Source: Streptococcus respiraculi (GTDB lineage: Bacteria > Bacillota > Bacilli > Lactobacillales > Streptococcaceae). From it: a stretch of 64,000 bases of DNA. How positions within the stretch are numbered: position 1 is the stretch's first letter; every line of letters starts with the position of its first letter. Below the pieces are notes generated by a model, which ran no database searches, was not told the origin of the DNA, and worked only from the letters and a program-made list of their open reading frames with translations. Below, piece after piece: positions 34,846 through 44,339 of this stretch. Made by a program: the position numbers and the translations under genes. The stretch covers positions 372,001 through 436,000 of the forward strand of contig NZ_CP022680.1 in assembly GCF_003595525.1 (NCBI RefSeq). The letters run 5' to 3'.

Positions 34846-35814
34846 ATGGTATCTATTTCAAAAGAAAAACATTTAGACATGTTTTTAAAAATGCAACAAA
34901 TCCGTGATGTGGATATGAAATTGAATAAACTTGTTCGCCGTGGATTTGTACAAGGGATGACCCACTTCTCAGTCGGAGAAGAGGCTGCTTCAGTTGGAGC
35001 GATTGCGGACTTGACAGATCAAGACATTATCTTTTCAAATCACCGTGGACATGGTCAAACCATTGCCAAAGGAATTGACATCAATGCCATGATGGCTGAA
35101 CTTGCAGGTAAAGCTACTGGTTCCTCAAAAGGACGTGGTGGATCTATGCACTTGGCAAACCTTGAAAAAGGAAACTATGGTACAAACGGTATCGTTGGTG
35201 GTGGTTACGCCCTTGCAGTCGGTGCGGCCCTTAGCCAACAATATCTTGGAACAGATAATATCGTGATTGCCTTTTCGGGAGATTCAGCGACCAACGAAGG
35301 TAGCTTCCATGAGTCAATGAACTTGGCTGCTGTTTGGAATTTGCCAGTTATCTTCTTTATTATCAACAACCGTTACGGTATTTCAACAGATATTACCTAT
35401 TCAACAAAAATTCCTCACCTTTACCTACGTGCAGATGCTTACGGTATGCCAGGTCACTACGTAGAAGACGGGAATGACGTCGTAGCTGTTTACGAAAAAA
35501 TGCACGAAGTCATTGAGTATGTTCGTGCTGGAAATGGCCCTGCCCTTGTTGAGGTTGAGTCTTATCGTTGGTTTGGACACTCAACTGCCGATGCAGGTGT
35601 TTACCGTACCAAAGAAGAAGTGGATGCTTGGAAAGCAAAAGATCCGCTTAAAAAATACCGTGCTTACTTGACAGAAAACAAGATTGCAACTGATGAAGAA
35701 TTGGATGCCATTGAGGCGCAGGTTGCAGAAGAAGTTGAAGCATCTGTAAAATTTGCTCAAGAAAGTCCAGATCCAGACATTTCGATTGCTTACGAAGATG
35801 TTTTTGTGGACTAA
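34846..35814 (+). CDS. pdhA: Pyruvate dehydrogenase E1 component, alpha subunit
   Basis: 322 residues from ATG 34846 after TTTGGAGG. TPP-binding motif GDSATNEGSFHESMNLA...NN (about 165-200), plus GRGGSMHL and HYVEDGNDV, typical of E1-alpha. It decarboxylates pyruvate and transfers the acetyl group to E2 lipoyl domains. Close relatives are also called acetoin dehydrogenase subunits; the downstream E2/E3 and absence of acetoin genes favour PDH. First gene of a four-gene operon. Confidence 0.92.
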   Translation: MVSISKEKHLDMFLKMQQIRDVDMKLNKLVRRGFVQGMTHFSVGEEAASVGAIADLTDQDIIFSNHRGHGQTIAKGIDINAMMAELAGKATGSSKGRGGSMHLANLEKGNYGTNGIVGGGYALAVGAALSQQYLGTDNIVIAFSGDSATNEGSFHESMNLAAVWNLPVIFFIINNRYGISTDITYSTKIPHLYLRADAYGMPGHYVEDGNDVVAVYEKMHEVIEYVRAGNGPALVEVESYRWFGHSTADAGVYRTKEEVDAWKAKDPLKKYRAYLTENKIATDEELDAIEAQVAEEVEASVKFAQESPDPDISIAYEDVFVD

Positions 35815-35890
35815 TCCTTCAAACAAGGAAAGAAACAGCAAACGTTCCCCAGTGGAACAACTAAGATTTGATATTTTCTAGGAGAAAAAC

Positions 35891-36886
35891 ATGACTGAAA
35901 CAAAAGTAATGGCCTTGCGTGAAGCGATTAACTTGGCTCAAAGTGAGGAAATGCGTAAGGATGAACGCGTATTCTTAATGGGAGAGGACGTAGGTATCTA
36001 CGGTGGAGACTTCGGTACCTCTGTTGGAATGTTGGAAGAATTTGGTGAAAAACGCGTCCGCGACACACCTATCTCAGAAGCAGCGATTGCAGGTTCAGCT
36101 GTAGGAGCTGCTCAGACTGGTCTTCGTCCAATTGTTGACTTGACCTTCATGGACTTTATCACCATTGCCCTTGATGCCATTGTCAACCAAGCAGCAAAAA
36201 CCAACTACATGTTTGGTGGTGGCTTGAAAACACCAGTCACTTTCCGTGTGGCTTCAGGTTCAGGAATTGGATCAGCAGCGCAACACTCTCAATCACTTGA
36301 AGCATGGTTGACTCATATCCCAGGAATCAAGGTTGTCGCACCAGGTACAGCTAACGATGCTAAGGGGCTCTTGAAATCTTCTATCCTCGATAACAACCCA
36401 GTTATCTTCTTAGAACCAAAAGCACTTTACGGTAAGAAAGAAGAAGTAAACCTTGACCCAGATTTTTACATTCCACTTGGAAAAGGGGAAATCAAACGTG
36501 AAGGAACAGATGTGACAATCGTATCATACGGCCGTATGTTGGAACGTGTGCTTCAAGCAGCTGACGAAGTAGCAGCAGAAGGAATCAGCGTAGAAGTGGT
36601 TGACCCACGTACCCTTATTCCGCTTGACAAAGAATTGATCATCAATTCTGTTAAGAAAACTGGGAAAGTCATCCTTGTCAATGATGCTTACAAAACAGGT
36701 GGTTTCATCGGTGAGATTGCTTCTATTATCACAGAAAGTGAAGCCTTCGATTACCTCGATGCACCAGTTGTGCGTATCGCTTCTGACGACGTTCCAGTTC
36801 CTTATGCTAACATTCTTGAAAATGCAGTATTGCCAAACGTTGAAAAGATTAAAGCTGCAATTTATAAACAAGTCAACAAAGGGTAA
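35891..36886 (+). CDS. pdhB: Pyruvate dehydrogenase E1 component, beta subunit
   Basis: 331 residues. Transketolase-like pyrimidine-binding domain with LMGEDVGIYGGDFG and the C-terminal domain with EVVDPRTLIPLD. Forms the E1 heterotetramer with PdhA. ATG 35891 follows AGGAG, 76 bp after pdhA on the same strand. Confidence 0.95.
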   Translation: MTETKVMALREAINLAQSEEMRKDERVFLMGEDVGIYGGDFGTSVGMLEEFGEKRVRDTPISEAAIAGSAVGAAQTGLRPIVDLTFMDFITIALDAIVNQAAKTNYMFGGGLKTPVTFRVASGSGIGSAAQHSQSLEAWLTHIPGIKVVAPGTANDAKGLLKSSILDNNPVIFLEPKALYGKKEEVNLDPDFYIPLGKGEIKREGTDVTIVSYGRMLERVLQAADEVAAEGISVEVVDPRTLIPLDKELIINSVKKTGKVILVNDAYKTGGFIGEIASIITESEAFDYLDAPVVRIASDDVPVPYANILENAVLPNVEKIKAAIYKQVNKG

Positions 36887-36977
36887 AAGCGAGAAAGACG
36901 GTTTTGGGAGAGTTCCAAACCGTCGCTCCCTTGTTTGCTAATGGACAAAGAATGGAAAAAACAGAAAGGAAGATTAC

Positions 36978-38363
36978 ATGGCAATAGAAATTATCATGCC
37001 TAAACTCGGTGTAGACATGCAAGAAGGCGAAATCATCGAGTGGAAAAAACAAGAGGGTGATGTGGTCAATGAAGGCGACGTTCTCTTGGAAATGATGTCT
37101 GATAAGACCAGCATGGAATTAGAAGCAGAAGACTCAGGTGTCCTTCTTAAAATCGTTCATGGGAACGGCGCAACCGTGCCTGTTACAGAAGTGATTGCCT
37201 ATCTCGGAGCAGAAGGCGAAAGCGTAGATGTAGTGGCAAGCTCAGCTCCTGCACCAGCACAAGAAAGTGCACCTGCTGAAGTAGCCCCCGTTGCAGTAGT
37301 AGCAGTTCCTACACCAGCTGCAAAACCTCAAGGTGGAGGAAAAGTGCGTGCAACACCAGCAGCTCGTAAATTAGCGAAAGACTTAGATATTGATCTTGGT
37401 CTTGTTCCAGGAACAGGAGCAAATGGTCGTGTCCATAAGGCAGATGTCGAAGATTTCAAGGGTGCTGCTCCTAAAGCAACGCCACTTGCACGTCGTATCG
37501 CTGCTGATAAGGGTATCAATTTAGAAGATATCGTGGGAACAGGTGTCAAAGGCAAGATTCTAAAAGAAGATGTACTTGCAGCACTCGCAGCTAGCCAATC
37601 ACCAGCAGTCGAAGCAGCACCAGCTAAGGCAGCAGAAAAACCAGCCAAAGAATTGCCAGAAGGCGTTGAAATCATCAAGATGAGCCCAATGCGTAAGGCA
37701 ATCTCAAAAGGAATGGTCAACTCTTACCTTACTGCACCAACCTTTACGCTTAACTACGATATTGACATGACTAACCTCATGGCGCTTCGCAAGCAAGTTC
37801 TTGAGCCAATCATGAACAAGACAGGCTTGAAAGTGACCTTTACAGATTTGATTGGTCTAGCGGTTACTCGTACCTTGATGAAAGAAGAGCACCGCTACAT
37901 GAATGCTTCCCTCATCAACGATGCACAAGAAATTGAGTTGCACAAGTTTGTCAACCTTGGAATTGCCGTTGGTTTGGATGACGGTTTGGTTGTACCAGTT
38001 GTACATGGTGCAGACAAGATGAGCCTTTCTGACTTTGTTGTCGCATCAAAAGATGTCATCAAAAAAGCACAATCAGGCAAGTTGAAAGGGGCAGAAATGT
38101 CTGGTTCAACTTTCTCTATTACCAACCTCGGTATGTTTGGTACCAAGACCTTTAACCCAATCATTAACCAACCAAACTCAGCAATTCTCGGTGTTGCCTC
38201 AACTGTTCAAACACCAGTTGTGATTGATGGAGAAATCAAAATCCGTCCAATTATGGCCCTCTGCTTGACTATTGACCACCGTATTATCGATGGTATGAAT
38301 GGTGCCAAGTTTATGGTGGATCTTAAGAATTTACTTGAGAATCCATTGGAATTGTTGATTTGA
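36978..38363 (+). CDS. pdhC: Dihydrolipoamide acetyltransferase (PDH E2)
   Basis: 461 residues. One lipoyl domain (1-75; lipoylated Lys in MSDKTSMELE). An Ala/Pro linker is followed by two peripheral-subunit-binding domains (about 117-150, RATPAARKLAKDLDIDL; about 165-200, KATPLARRIAADKGINL), and the catalytic domain (about 230-461) with the active-site DHRIIDG. Two PSBDs in tandem are unusual for E2 generally, though streptococcal E2s can have this. AGAAAGGA precedes ATG 36978. Confidence 0.95.
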   Translation: MAIEIIMPKLGVDMQEGEIIEWKKQEGDVVNEGDVLLEMMSDKTSMELEAEDSGVLLKIVHGNGATVPVTEVIAYLGAEGESVDVVASSAPAPAQESAPAEVAPVAVVAVPTPAAKPQGGGKVRATPAARKLAKDLDIDLGLVPGTGANGRVHKADVEDFKGAAPKATPLARRIAADKGINLEDIVGTGVKGKILKEDVLAALAASQSPAVEAAPAKAAEKPAKELPEGVEIIKMSPMRKAISKGMVNSYLTAPTFTLNYDIDMTNLMALRKQVLEPIMNKTGLKVTFTDLIGLAVTRTLMKEEHRYMNASLINDAQEIELHKFVNLGIAVGLDDGLVVPVVHGADKMSLSDFVVASKDVIKKAQSGKLKGAEMSGSTFSITNLGMFGTKTFNPIINQPNSAILGVASTVQTPVVIDGEIKIRPIMALCLTIDHRIIDGMNGAKFMVDLKNLLENPLELLI

Positions 38364-38419
38364 GTACGAAATCACAGTATAGGTTATCAGTAGAAGAACT
38401 TTTAAACAAAATAAAGAAA

Positions 38420-38545
38420 GGATGTAGAACGAGTTCGTTGGATTTGAACACGAACTAAATGCTCGGAATTTAGATAGTCCTCCTTGGGTATAAACCATCC
38501 TACGTTGGACTCTAAAATTCGGTCGCATTTTGACGTTCTTTGTAT
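38420..38545 (+). repeat. Hairpin element between pdhC and pdhD
   Basis: Bases 38457-38480 and 38507-38530 are near-perfect inverted arms (AAATGC-TCGGAATTTAGA against TCTAAAATTCGGTCGCATTT). They are flanked by weaker inverted GAAC/GTTC-rich arms. The element separates a good Shine-Dalgarno (AGAAAGGA, 38415-38422) from the pdhD ATG at 38553, which has no SD of its own. Confidence 0.6.
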
Positions 38546-38552
38546 CATAATT

Positions 38553-40307
38553 ATGGCAGTTGAAATTATTATGCCAAAACTTGGCGTTGACATGCAAGAA
38601 GGTGAAATCATCGAGTGGAAAAAACAAGAAGGTGATGTGGTTAACGAAGGTGACGTTATCCTAGAAATGATGTCTGATAAGACTAGCATGGAATTAGAAG
38701 CAGAAGATTCAGGAATCTTGCTAAAAATTGTTCGTGGAAACGGTGAAACAGTACCTGTAACAGAAGTAATCGGCTACATCGGTGCAGAAGGCGAAGTGGT
38801 GGACGCAGGTGCAGCTCCAAAAGCAGATGTTGCTCAGGCAACTGCAGACTTGAAAGCAGCAGGACTTGAAGTGCCAGCGGCTCCAAAAGCAGCGCCCGCA
38901 GCTCCAAAAGCAGAACTTGCAGCAGACGAATACGATATGGTCGTTGTCGGTGGAGGTCCTGCAGGTTACTACGCTGCGATTCGTGGTGCTCAATTAGGTG
39001 GAAAAATCGCCATCGTTGAGAAATCAGAATTTGGTGGAACATGCTTGAACAAAGGATGTATCCCAACAAAAACCTATCTTAAAAATGCAGAAATCCTTGA
39101 CGGTTTGAAGATTGCAGCTGGTCGTGGTATCAATCTTGCTTCAACCAACTATACAATCGATATGGATAAGACTGTAGATTTCAAAAACTCAGTTGTTAAA
39201 ACATTGACAGGTGGGGTACAAGGACTCTTGAAAGCCAATAAGGTAACCATCTTCAACGGTCTTGGTCAAGTAAACCCTGATAAGACTGTCACAATCGGCA
39301 GCCAAACCATCAAAGGTCGTAGCATCGTCCTTGCGACAGGTTCAAAAGTATCACGCATCAACATCCCAGGTATCGATTCTAAACTTGTCTTGACCTCAGA
39401 TGATATCCTTGATCTTCGTGAAATTCCAAAAACTCTTACTGTTATGGGTGGTGGAGTTGTCGGAGTGGAACTTGGACTTGTCTATGCGTCATACGGTACA
39501 GAAGTAACCGTTGTGGAAATGGCAGACCGGATCATTCCAGGTATGGACCGTGAAGTGTCTGTTGAACTTCAAAAAGTCCTTTCTAAGAAAGGCATGAAGT
39601 TCTTGACCTCTGTTGGTGTATCAGAAATTATCGAAGCCAACAACCAATTGACCATCAAGTTGAACGACGGTTCAGAAATCGTATCTGAAAAAGCTCTTCT
39701 TTCAATCGGACGTGTACCACAATTGGCTGGTTTGGAAAATCTGAACCTTGAAATGGACCGTGGACGTATCAAAGTCAATGCCTACCAAGAAACATCTATC
39801 CCAGGTATCTATGCGCCAGGTGATGTGAATGGTACTAAGATGTTGGCGCATGCCGCTTACCGTATGGGTGAAGTAGCAGCTGAAAATGCGATTAACGGAA
39901 ACCATCATAAAGCGAAATTGGATTTCACACCAGCAGCCGTCTACACACATCCAGAGATTGCCATGGTTGGTTTGACAGAAGACCAAGCACGTGAGCAATA
40001 TGGAAATGACATCTTGATTGGTAAATGTAGCTTTACTGGAAATGGTCGTGCCATTGCTTCGAATGAAGCGCATGGATTTGTCAAAGTCATTGCAGATAAG
40101 AAATACCATGAAATCCTTGGTGTTCACATTATTGGTCCAGTAGCCGCTGAAATGATCAATGAAGCAGCAACTATTATGGAATCAGAATTGACAGTGGACG
40201 ATGTAGCAGCATCTATCCACGGGCACCCAACCTTCTCAGAAGTCATGTACGAAGCCTTCTTGGATGTCTTGGGAGTAGCCATTCACAACCCACCAAAACG
40301 CAAATAA
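38553..40307 (+). CDS. pdhD: Dihydrolipoamide dehydrogenase with N-terminal lipoyl domain (PDH E3)
   Basis: 584 residues from ATG 38553 (MAVEIIMPKLG). Lipoyl domain (1-75), nearly identical to that of PdhC, then an Ala/Pro linker. The E3 flavoprotein follows: FAD motif VVVGGGPAGYYAA, redox disulfide GGTCLNKGCIPTK, NAD motif VMGGGVVGVELG, second FAD motif YAPGDVNG and C-terminal GHPTFSE His-Glu pair. It reoxidises lipoyl groups with NAD+. No Shine-Dalgarno lies near the ATG; an inserted hairpin separates it from one. Confidence 0.93.
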   Translation: MAVEIIMPKLGVDMQEGEIIEWKKQEGDVVNEGDVILEMMSDKTSMELEAEDSGILLKIVRGNGETVPVTEVIGYIGAEGEVVDAGAAPKADVAQATADLKAAGLEVPAAPKAAPAAPKAELAADEYDMVVVGGGPAGYYAAIRGAQLGGKIAIVEKSEFGGTCLNKGCIPTKTYLKNAEILDGLKIAAGRGINLASTNYTIDMDKTVDFKNSVVKTLTGGVQGLLKANKVTIFNGLGQVNPDKTVTIGSQTIKGRSIVLATGSKVSRINIPGIDSKLVLTSDDILDLREIPKTLTVMGGGVVGVELGLVYASYGTEVTVVEMADRIIPGMDREVSVELQKVLSKKGMKFLTSVGVSEIIEANNQLTIKLNDGSEIVSEKALLSIGRVPQLAGLENLNLEMDRGRIKVNAYQETSIPGIYAPGDVNGTKMLAHAAYRMGEVAAENAINGNHHKAKLDFTPAAVYTHPEIAMVGLTEDQAREQYGNDILIGKCSFTGNGRAIASNEAHGFVKVIADKKYHEILGVHIIGPVAAEMINEAATIMESELTVDDVAASIHGHPTFSEVMYEAFLDVLGVAIHNPPKRK

Positions 40308-40313
40308 GAAAGC

Positions 40314-40340
40314 AAAAAGGGGCGAAAGCCTCTTTTTCTT
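40314..40340 (+). terminator. Terminator of the pdh operon
   Basis: AAAAAGGGGC, loop GAAA, GCCTCTTTTT. Confidence 0.8.
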
Positions 40341-40403
40341 GCATATAGAGTAATACCAATCACTTGTCTTTTGACAGTGTTTACCCTATACTAGATATTG
40401 AGT

Positions 40404-40506
40404 ATACTCAATAGAAATTAAAGACTGATTAGGCAACGAACCGTAGGTAGAACTAGAGTTCGGAAAGGTGAGTTAACAACGTCAGGATTTAATTTTTGAA
40501 CAGTAT
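40404..40506 (+). repeat. 103-bp streptococcal repeat element, copy 1
   Basis: Left end ATACTCAATAGAAATTAAA and right end TTTAATTTTTGAACAGTAT are inverted repeats. The interior (GGCAACGAACCGTAGG, AAGGTGAGTTAACAACGTC) resembles the minus-strand sequence at 48971-49078. The right end lies 20 bp before the lplA start. Confidence 0.65.
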
Positions 40507-40525
40507 GAAAAATGAGGAGTACATT

Positions 40526-41515
40526 ATGAAATACATCATCAACAACAGTAACGATCCTGCCTATAACATTGCTTTAGAAGCCTATGCTTTTAAGGAGTTG
40601 ACGGATGTCGATGAGATTTTTATCTTATGGATCAATGAGCCTGCGATTATCATTGGAAAACACCAAAATGCCATTCAGGAAATCAACAAGGAATACACCG
40701 ACGCACACGGTATCCACGTTGTTCGTCGTTTGTCAGGTGGTGGCGCGGTTTATCATGATTTGAACAACTTGAACTACACCATTATTTCCAATAAGGCAGA
40801 CGAAGGGGCCTTTGATTTCAAAACCTTCTCAAAACCAGTGATTGACACCCTTGCAACCTTAGGAGTGAAGGCTGATTTTACGGGCCGTAATGACCTTGAA
40901 ATTGACGGCAAGAAGATTTGTGGGAATGCTCAAGCTTACGCTAAGGGTCGCATGATGCACCATGGTTGCCTGCTCTTTGATGTTGATATGACCGTCTTGG
41001 GAGATGCGCTTAAAGTCAGCAAGGATAAGATTGAGTCTAAAGGTGTGAAATCGGTTCGTGCGCGTGTGACCAATATTAACAACGAATTGCCAGAAAAAAT
41101 GACCGTCTTGGAATTTAAAGAGGCCATTTTAGACCAGATGAAAAAAGAATACCCAGACATGGACGAATACGTCTTGTCAGAGGATGAATTAGCTCGTATC
41201 AAAGAAATCCGTGATAGCCAATTTGGCACATGGGATTGGACATTCGGTCAAACACCTGAATATACTGTTGAGCGTAGCGTCCGTTATCCTGCAGGAAAAA
41301 TCACGACCTATGTCAAGGCAGAAAAATCAGTCATTGAATCAATTAAAATTTACGGTGACTTCTTTGGAATCGGAGATGTCTCAGATATCGAGAACTTGTT
41401 GGTTGGTACGCGTTACGAGTATACAGATGTACTTGAAAAACTCCAAACCATTGATACGACACACTATTTCTCACGTATGACGACAGAAGAAGTTGCAAAA
41501 GCGATTGTCGCTTAA
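40526..41515 (+). CDS. lplA: Lipoate-protein ligase A
   Basis: 329 residues from ATG 40526 with GAGGAG upstream; an earlier TTG (40496) falls in the repeat element. Catalytic region with VRRLSGGGAVYHDLNNLNYT and the lysine-containing GRNDLEIDGKKICGNAQ. The C-terminal LplA accessory domain includes FGIGDVSDIENLL. It attaches scavenged lipoate to lipoyl domains through lipoyl-AMP. Its substrates, the lipoyl domains of PdhC and PdhD, are encoded directly upstream. Confidence 0.93.
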   Translation: MKYIINNSNDPAYNIALEAYAFKELTDVDEIFILWINEPAIIIGKHQNAIQEINKEYTDAHGIHVVRRLSGGGAVYHDLNNLNYTIISNKADEGAFDFKTFSKPVIDTLATLGVKADFTGRNDLEIDGKKICGNAQAYAKGRMMHHGCLLFDVDMTVLGDALKVSKDKIESKGVKSVRARVTNINNELPEKMTVLEFKEAILDQMKKEYPDMDEYVLSEDELARIKEIRDSQFGTWDWTFGQTPEYTVERSVRYPAGKITTYVKAEKSVIESIKIYGDFFGIGDVSDIENLLVGTRYEYTDVLEKLQTIDTTHYFSRMTTEEVAKAIVA

Positions 41516-41523
41516 GAGAGAAT

Positions 41524-41549
41524 AGGAGGTTGGGAAACCAGCCTCTTTT
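41524..41549 (+). terminator. lplA terminator
   Basis: AGGAGGTTGG, loop GAAA, CCAGCCTCTTTT. Confidence 0.75.
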
Positions 41550-41654
41550 ATGACTATATAGCTCCTGCCTATGGCTGTTCATAAGGGTTTGGTATTAGTC
41601 AAATAGGGGAGTTTTTGGTATGATAGAAGAGTAATTTTACCGATAGGAGAAACT

Positions 41655-42503
41655 ATGTCAAATAATTTACTTGTTTTGCAATCAGACTTCGGTTTGGTCG
41701 ATGGAGCAGTGTCAGCCATGATTGGGGTGGCGCTACAAGAATCTCGTGATTTGGTCGTTCACAATCTGACACATGATATTACCCCTTACAATATCTTTGA
41801 AGGTTCGTATCGTCTTTTTCAAACAGTAGAATACTGGCCGGAAGGCACAACCTTCGTCTCTGTTGTTGACCCAGGTGTCGGATCAAAACGTAAGAGCGTT
41901 GTGGCGCTGACTGAGCAAAACCATTACATCGTGACCCCTGATAACGGGACTCTTTCTTTCATCAAACAACACGTTGGTATCAAGGCTGTGCGTGAGATTT
42001 CAGAAGTGGCGAATCGCCGTGCCAATACGGAACATTCCTATACCTTCCATGGTCGTGATGTATATGCCTATACAGGTGCAAAATTGGCGTCTGGTCATAT
42101 TAGCTTCGAAGAAGTAGGGCCTGAGCTCAAGGTGGAAGATATTGTTGAGATTCCAACTGTACCAACAGAAGTCGGTACTGACTTTGTCAAGGGTGCGATT
42201 GACATCTTGGATGTCCGCTTTGGTTCTCTTTGGACATCGATTACCCGCGAGGAATTTTATAGTCTCACTCCAACCTTTGGAGATCGCTTTGAAGTGACCA
42301 TTTATAACAATGATATGCTGGTCTACCAAAACCAAGTAACCTACGGCAAGTCCTTTGCGGATGTTCGTATCGGTCAGCCTCTGCTTTATATCAATTCCCT
42401 TTACCGTGTAGGTCTTGCCATCAATCAAGGTTCATTTGCTAAGGCATATAATGTTGGTGTCGGACAAAACTGGCATATTGAAATTAAGAAAATGAGTGTT
42501 TAG
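41655..42503 (+). CDS. S-adenosylmethionine hydrolase (DUF62 / SAM hydroxide adenosyltransferase)
   Basis: 282 residues. Family motifs [35 protein letters not shown] and [12 protein letters not shown]62 enzymes split SAM to adenosine and methionine using water; the chlorinases/fluorinases are rare relatives. The following S component (21 bp downstream) and the nearby nucleoside phosphorylase suggest a link to nucleoside or vitamin salvage; this is inference. TAGGAG precedes the ATG. Confidence 0.85.
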   Translation: MSNNLLVLQSDFGLVDGAVSAMIGVALQESRDLVVHNLTHDITPYNIFEGSYRLFQTVEYWPEGTTFVSVVDPGVGSKRKSVVALTEQNHYIVTPDNGTLSFIKQHVGIKAVREISEVANRRANTEHSYTFHGRDVYAYTGAKLASGHISFEEVGPELKVEDIVEIPTVPTEVGTDFVKGAIDILDVRFGSLWTSITREEFYSLTPTFGDRFEVTIYNNDMLVYQNQVTYGKSFADVRIGQPLLYINSLYRVGLAINQGSFAKAYNVGVGQNWHIEIKKMSV

Positions 42504-42523
42504 CAAGAAAAAGGAGATTCTCA

Positions 42524-43072
42524 ATGAAAAATAATTCGATTAAAACAGTTGTGGCAACGGGTGTCGGAGCAGCCTTGTTTGTGGTGATTAGCCTGCTCGT
42601 CAATATTCCTGTTGGTTTTATCCCTAATACGTCAGTGCAACTCCAGTATGCTGTTCAGTCTCTATTAGCTGTTCTCTTTGGCCCAATCGTTGGTTTCTTA
42701 GTTGGCTTTATCGGCCATGCCTTGAAAGATTCCCTCACCTACAGTCCTTGGTGGTCATGGATTTTTGCATCAGGCGTTTTCGGCTTGATTGTTGGAACCG
42801 TGAAAAATCGCTTGCGTATCAGTGAAGGTGCCTTTACGACCAAGGATATTGTCTTGTTCAACGGAGTGCAAATCGTGGCGAACCTCCTTGTCTGGGGTGT
42901 CATCGCACCTGTTTTGGACATCTTAGTCTACCATGAGCCAGCCAATAAAGTATTTATCCAAGGAGTGGTAGCTGGTAGTCTCAATGCTGCTACTGTTGCG
43001 ATTGCAGGAACGATTTTACTAGCAGTCTATGCCAAGACACAAGTGCAAAGCAACAGCTTATCAAAAGATTAG
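42524..43072 (+). CDS. ECF transporter S component, UPF0397 family
   Basis: 182 residues, about six hydrophobic segments. The family fingerprint [29 protein letters not shown] appears near the N-terminus. UPF0397 proteins are S components that pair with YkoD/YkoC-like A and T subunits; those are encoded at 45293 and 46967. In other streptococci S, A and T genes lie together, whereas here trhO and a nucleoside phosphorylase gene lie between. Substrate unknown. Confidence 0.85.
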   Translation: MKNNSIKTVVATGVGAALFVVISLLVNIPVGFIPNTSVQLQYAVQSLLAVLFGPIVGFLVGFIGHALKDSLTYSPWWSWIFASGVFGLIVGTVKNRLRISEGAFTTKDIVLFNGVQIVANLLVWGVIAPVLDILVYHEPANKVFIQGVVAGSLNAATVAIAGTILLAVYAKTQVQSNSLSKD

Positions 43073-43230
43073 AACTTCCTTGTTCATAACCTGTTCAGTG
43101 ATTCCTGAGCAGGTTTTGTTTCGTATTTTCGGTCAAATAAATTGCCTTCAATTGTAGATACAAAGTATAATAGAAGAGTTGAATGATAAAATTCAGACAA
43201 TTTTTAGAAAGAAAAGAGAGAAGAAATCTT

Positions 43231-44217
43231 ATGGCAAAAGATATTCGTGTCTTACTGTATTACAAATACGTTCCAATTGAAAATGCGCAAGAATTTGCGG
43301 CGGAACACTTAGCATTTTGTAAATCAATCGGCTTAAAAGGTCGTATCCTTGTAGCGGATGAAGGAATCAATGGAACAGTTTCGGGTGATTATGAAACGAC
43401 CCAAAAATACATGGACTATGTCCACTCACTTCCTGGTATGGAAGACCTTTGGTTCAAGATTGACGAGGAAGAAGAGCAAGCCTTCAAGAAAATGTTTGTT
43501 CGCTACAAGAAAGAAATCGTGCACTTGGGCTTAGAAGACAATGATTTTGACAACGACATCAACCCGCTTGAAACAACAGGTGCCTACCTTTCACCACAAG
43601 AATTTAAGGAAGCCCTTTTGGATGAAAACACCGTCGTTCTTGATACACGTAATGACTACGAATATGACCTCGGGCACTTCCGTGGAGCCATTCGACCAGA
43701 CATCCGCAACTTCCGCGAGTTGCCACAATGGGTCCGTGACAACAAGGAAAAATTCATGGACAAACGCGTGGTTGTTTACTGTACGGGTGGAGTCCGTTGT
43801 GAGAAATTCTCTGGTTGGATGGTCCGTGAAGGCTACAAAGATGTTGGTCAACTGCATGGTGGTATTGCGACTTATGGAAAAGATCCAGAAGTTCGTGGCG
43901 AACTTTGGGATGGAAAAATGTACGTCTTTGATGAGCGTATTGCTGTTGATGTCAACCACGTAGACCCTGTTGTAGTCGGAAAAGACTGGTTTGACGGAAC
44001 GCCATGTGAACGCTATGTCAACTGTGGCAATCCATTCTGTAACCGCCGTATCTTGACCTCAGAAGAAAACGAGCATACATACCTCCGTGGTTGCTCGCAC
44101 GAATGCCGTGTTCACCCCCGCAATCGCTATGTGGCTGAACACCAGTTGACACGTGAAGAAGTCGCAGAACGTTTAGCGGTTATCGGAGAAACGCTTGACG
44201 AACTTATCGCAAATTAA
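43231..44217 (+). CDS. trhO: tRNA uridine(34) hydroxylase / rhodanese-related sulfurtransferase
   Basis: 328 residues from ATG 43231; an upstream in-frame ATG at 43183 gives a non-conserved extension. N-terminal acylphosphatase-like region ([27 protein letters not shown]) and rhodanese domain with the active-site cysteine in [16 protein letters not shown] (about 188). The C-terminal Cys-rich segment holds [12 protein letters not shown] and GCSHECR. TrhO (YceA/UPF0176) makes 5-hydroxyuridine at tRNA position 34 in the prephenate-independent route. Confidence 0.9.
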   Translation: MAKDIRVLLYYKYVPIENAQEFAAEHLAFCKSIGLKGRILVADEGINGTVSGDYETTQKYMDYVHSLPGMEDLWFKIDEEEEQAFKKMFVRYKKEIVHLGLEDNDFDNDINPLETTGAYLSPQEFKEALLDENTVVLDTRNDYEYDLGHFRGAIRPDIRNFRELPQWVRDNKEKFMDKRVVVYCTGGVRCEKFSGWMVREGYKDVGQLHGGIATYGKDPEVRGELWDGKMYVFDERIAVDVNHVDPVVVGKDWFDGTPCERYVNCGNPFCNRRILTSEENEHTYLRGCSHECRVHPRNRYVAEHQLTREEVAERLAVIGETLDELIAN

Positions 44218-44221
44218 GCAT

Positions 44222-44256
44222 GAAAAGAACTGGGCAACATGTCCAGTCTTTTCTTT
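44222..44256 (+). terminator. trhO terminator
   Basis: GAAAAGAACTGG and CCAGTCTTTTC form a stem followed by TTTT. Confidence 0.65.
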
Positions 44257-44328
44257 TGCAAAAGCTATAACCTCCCATGTCAAAAACTATGAAAATTCAG
44301 GTTGATTTTATGGTAAAATAGTGAAAGA
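44251..44328 (+). repeat. Promoter-containing direct repeat, copy 1
   Basis: About 75 bp repeated with few differences at 45138-45215. It starts TTCTTTTGCAAAAGCTATAA and ends in TTTATGGTAAAATAGT, whose TGGTAAAAT reads as an extended -10. It precedes the nucleoside phosphorylase gene. Confidence 0.75.
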
Positions 44329-44339
44329 GGAGAATATCT

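Noticed and set aside
38484..38552. N-terminal extension of PdhD from TTG 38484
   Set aside because: It encodes the hairpin element, has no RBS and does not fit the family, whose proteins start at the lipoyl domain.
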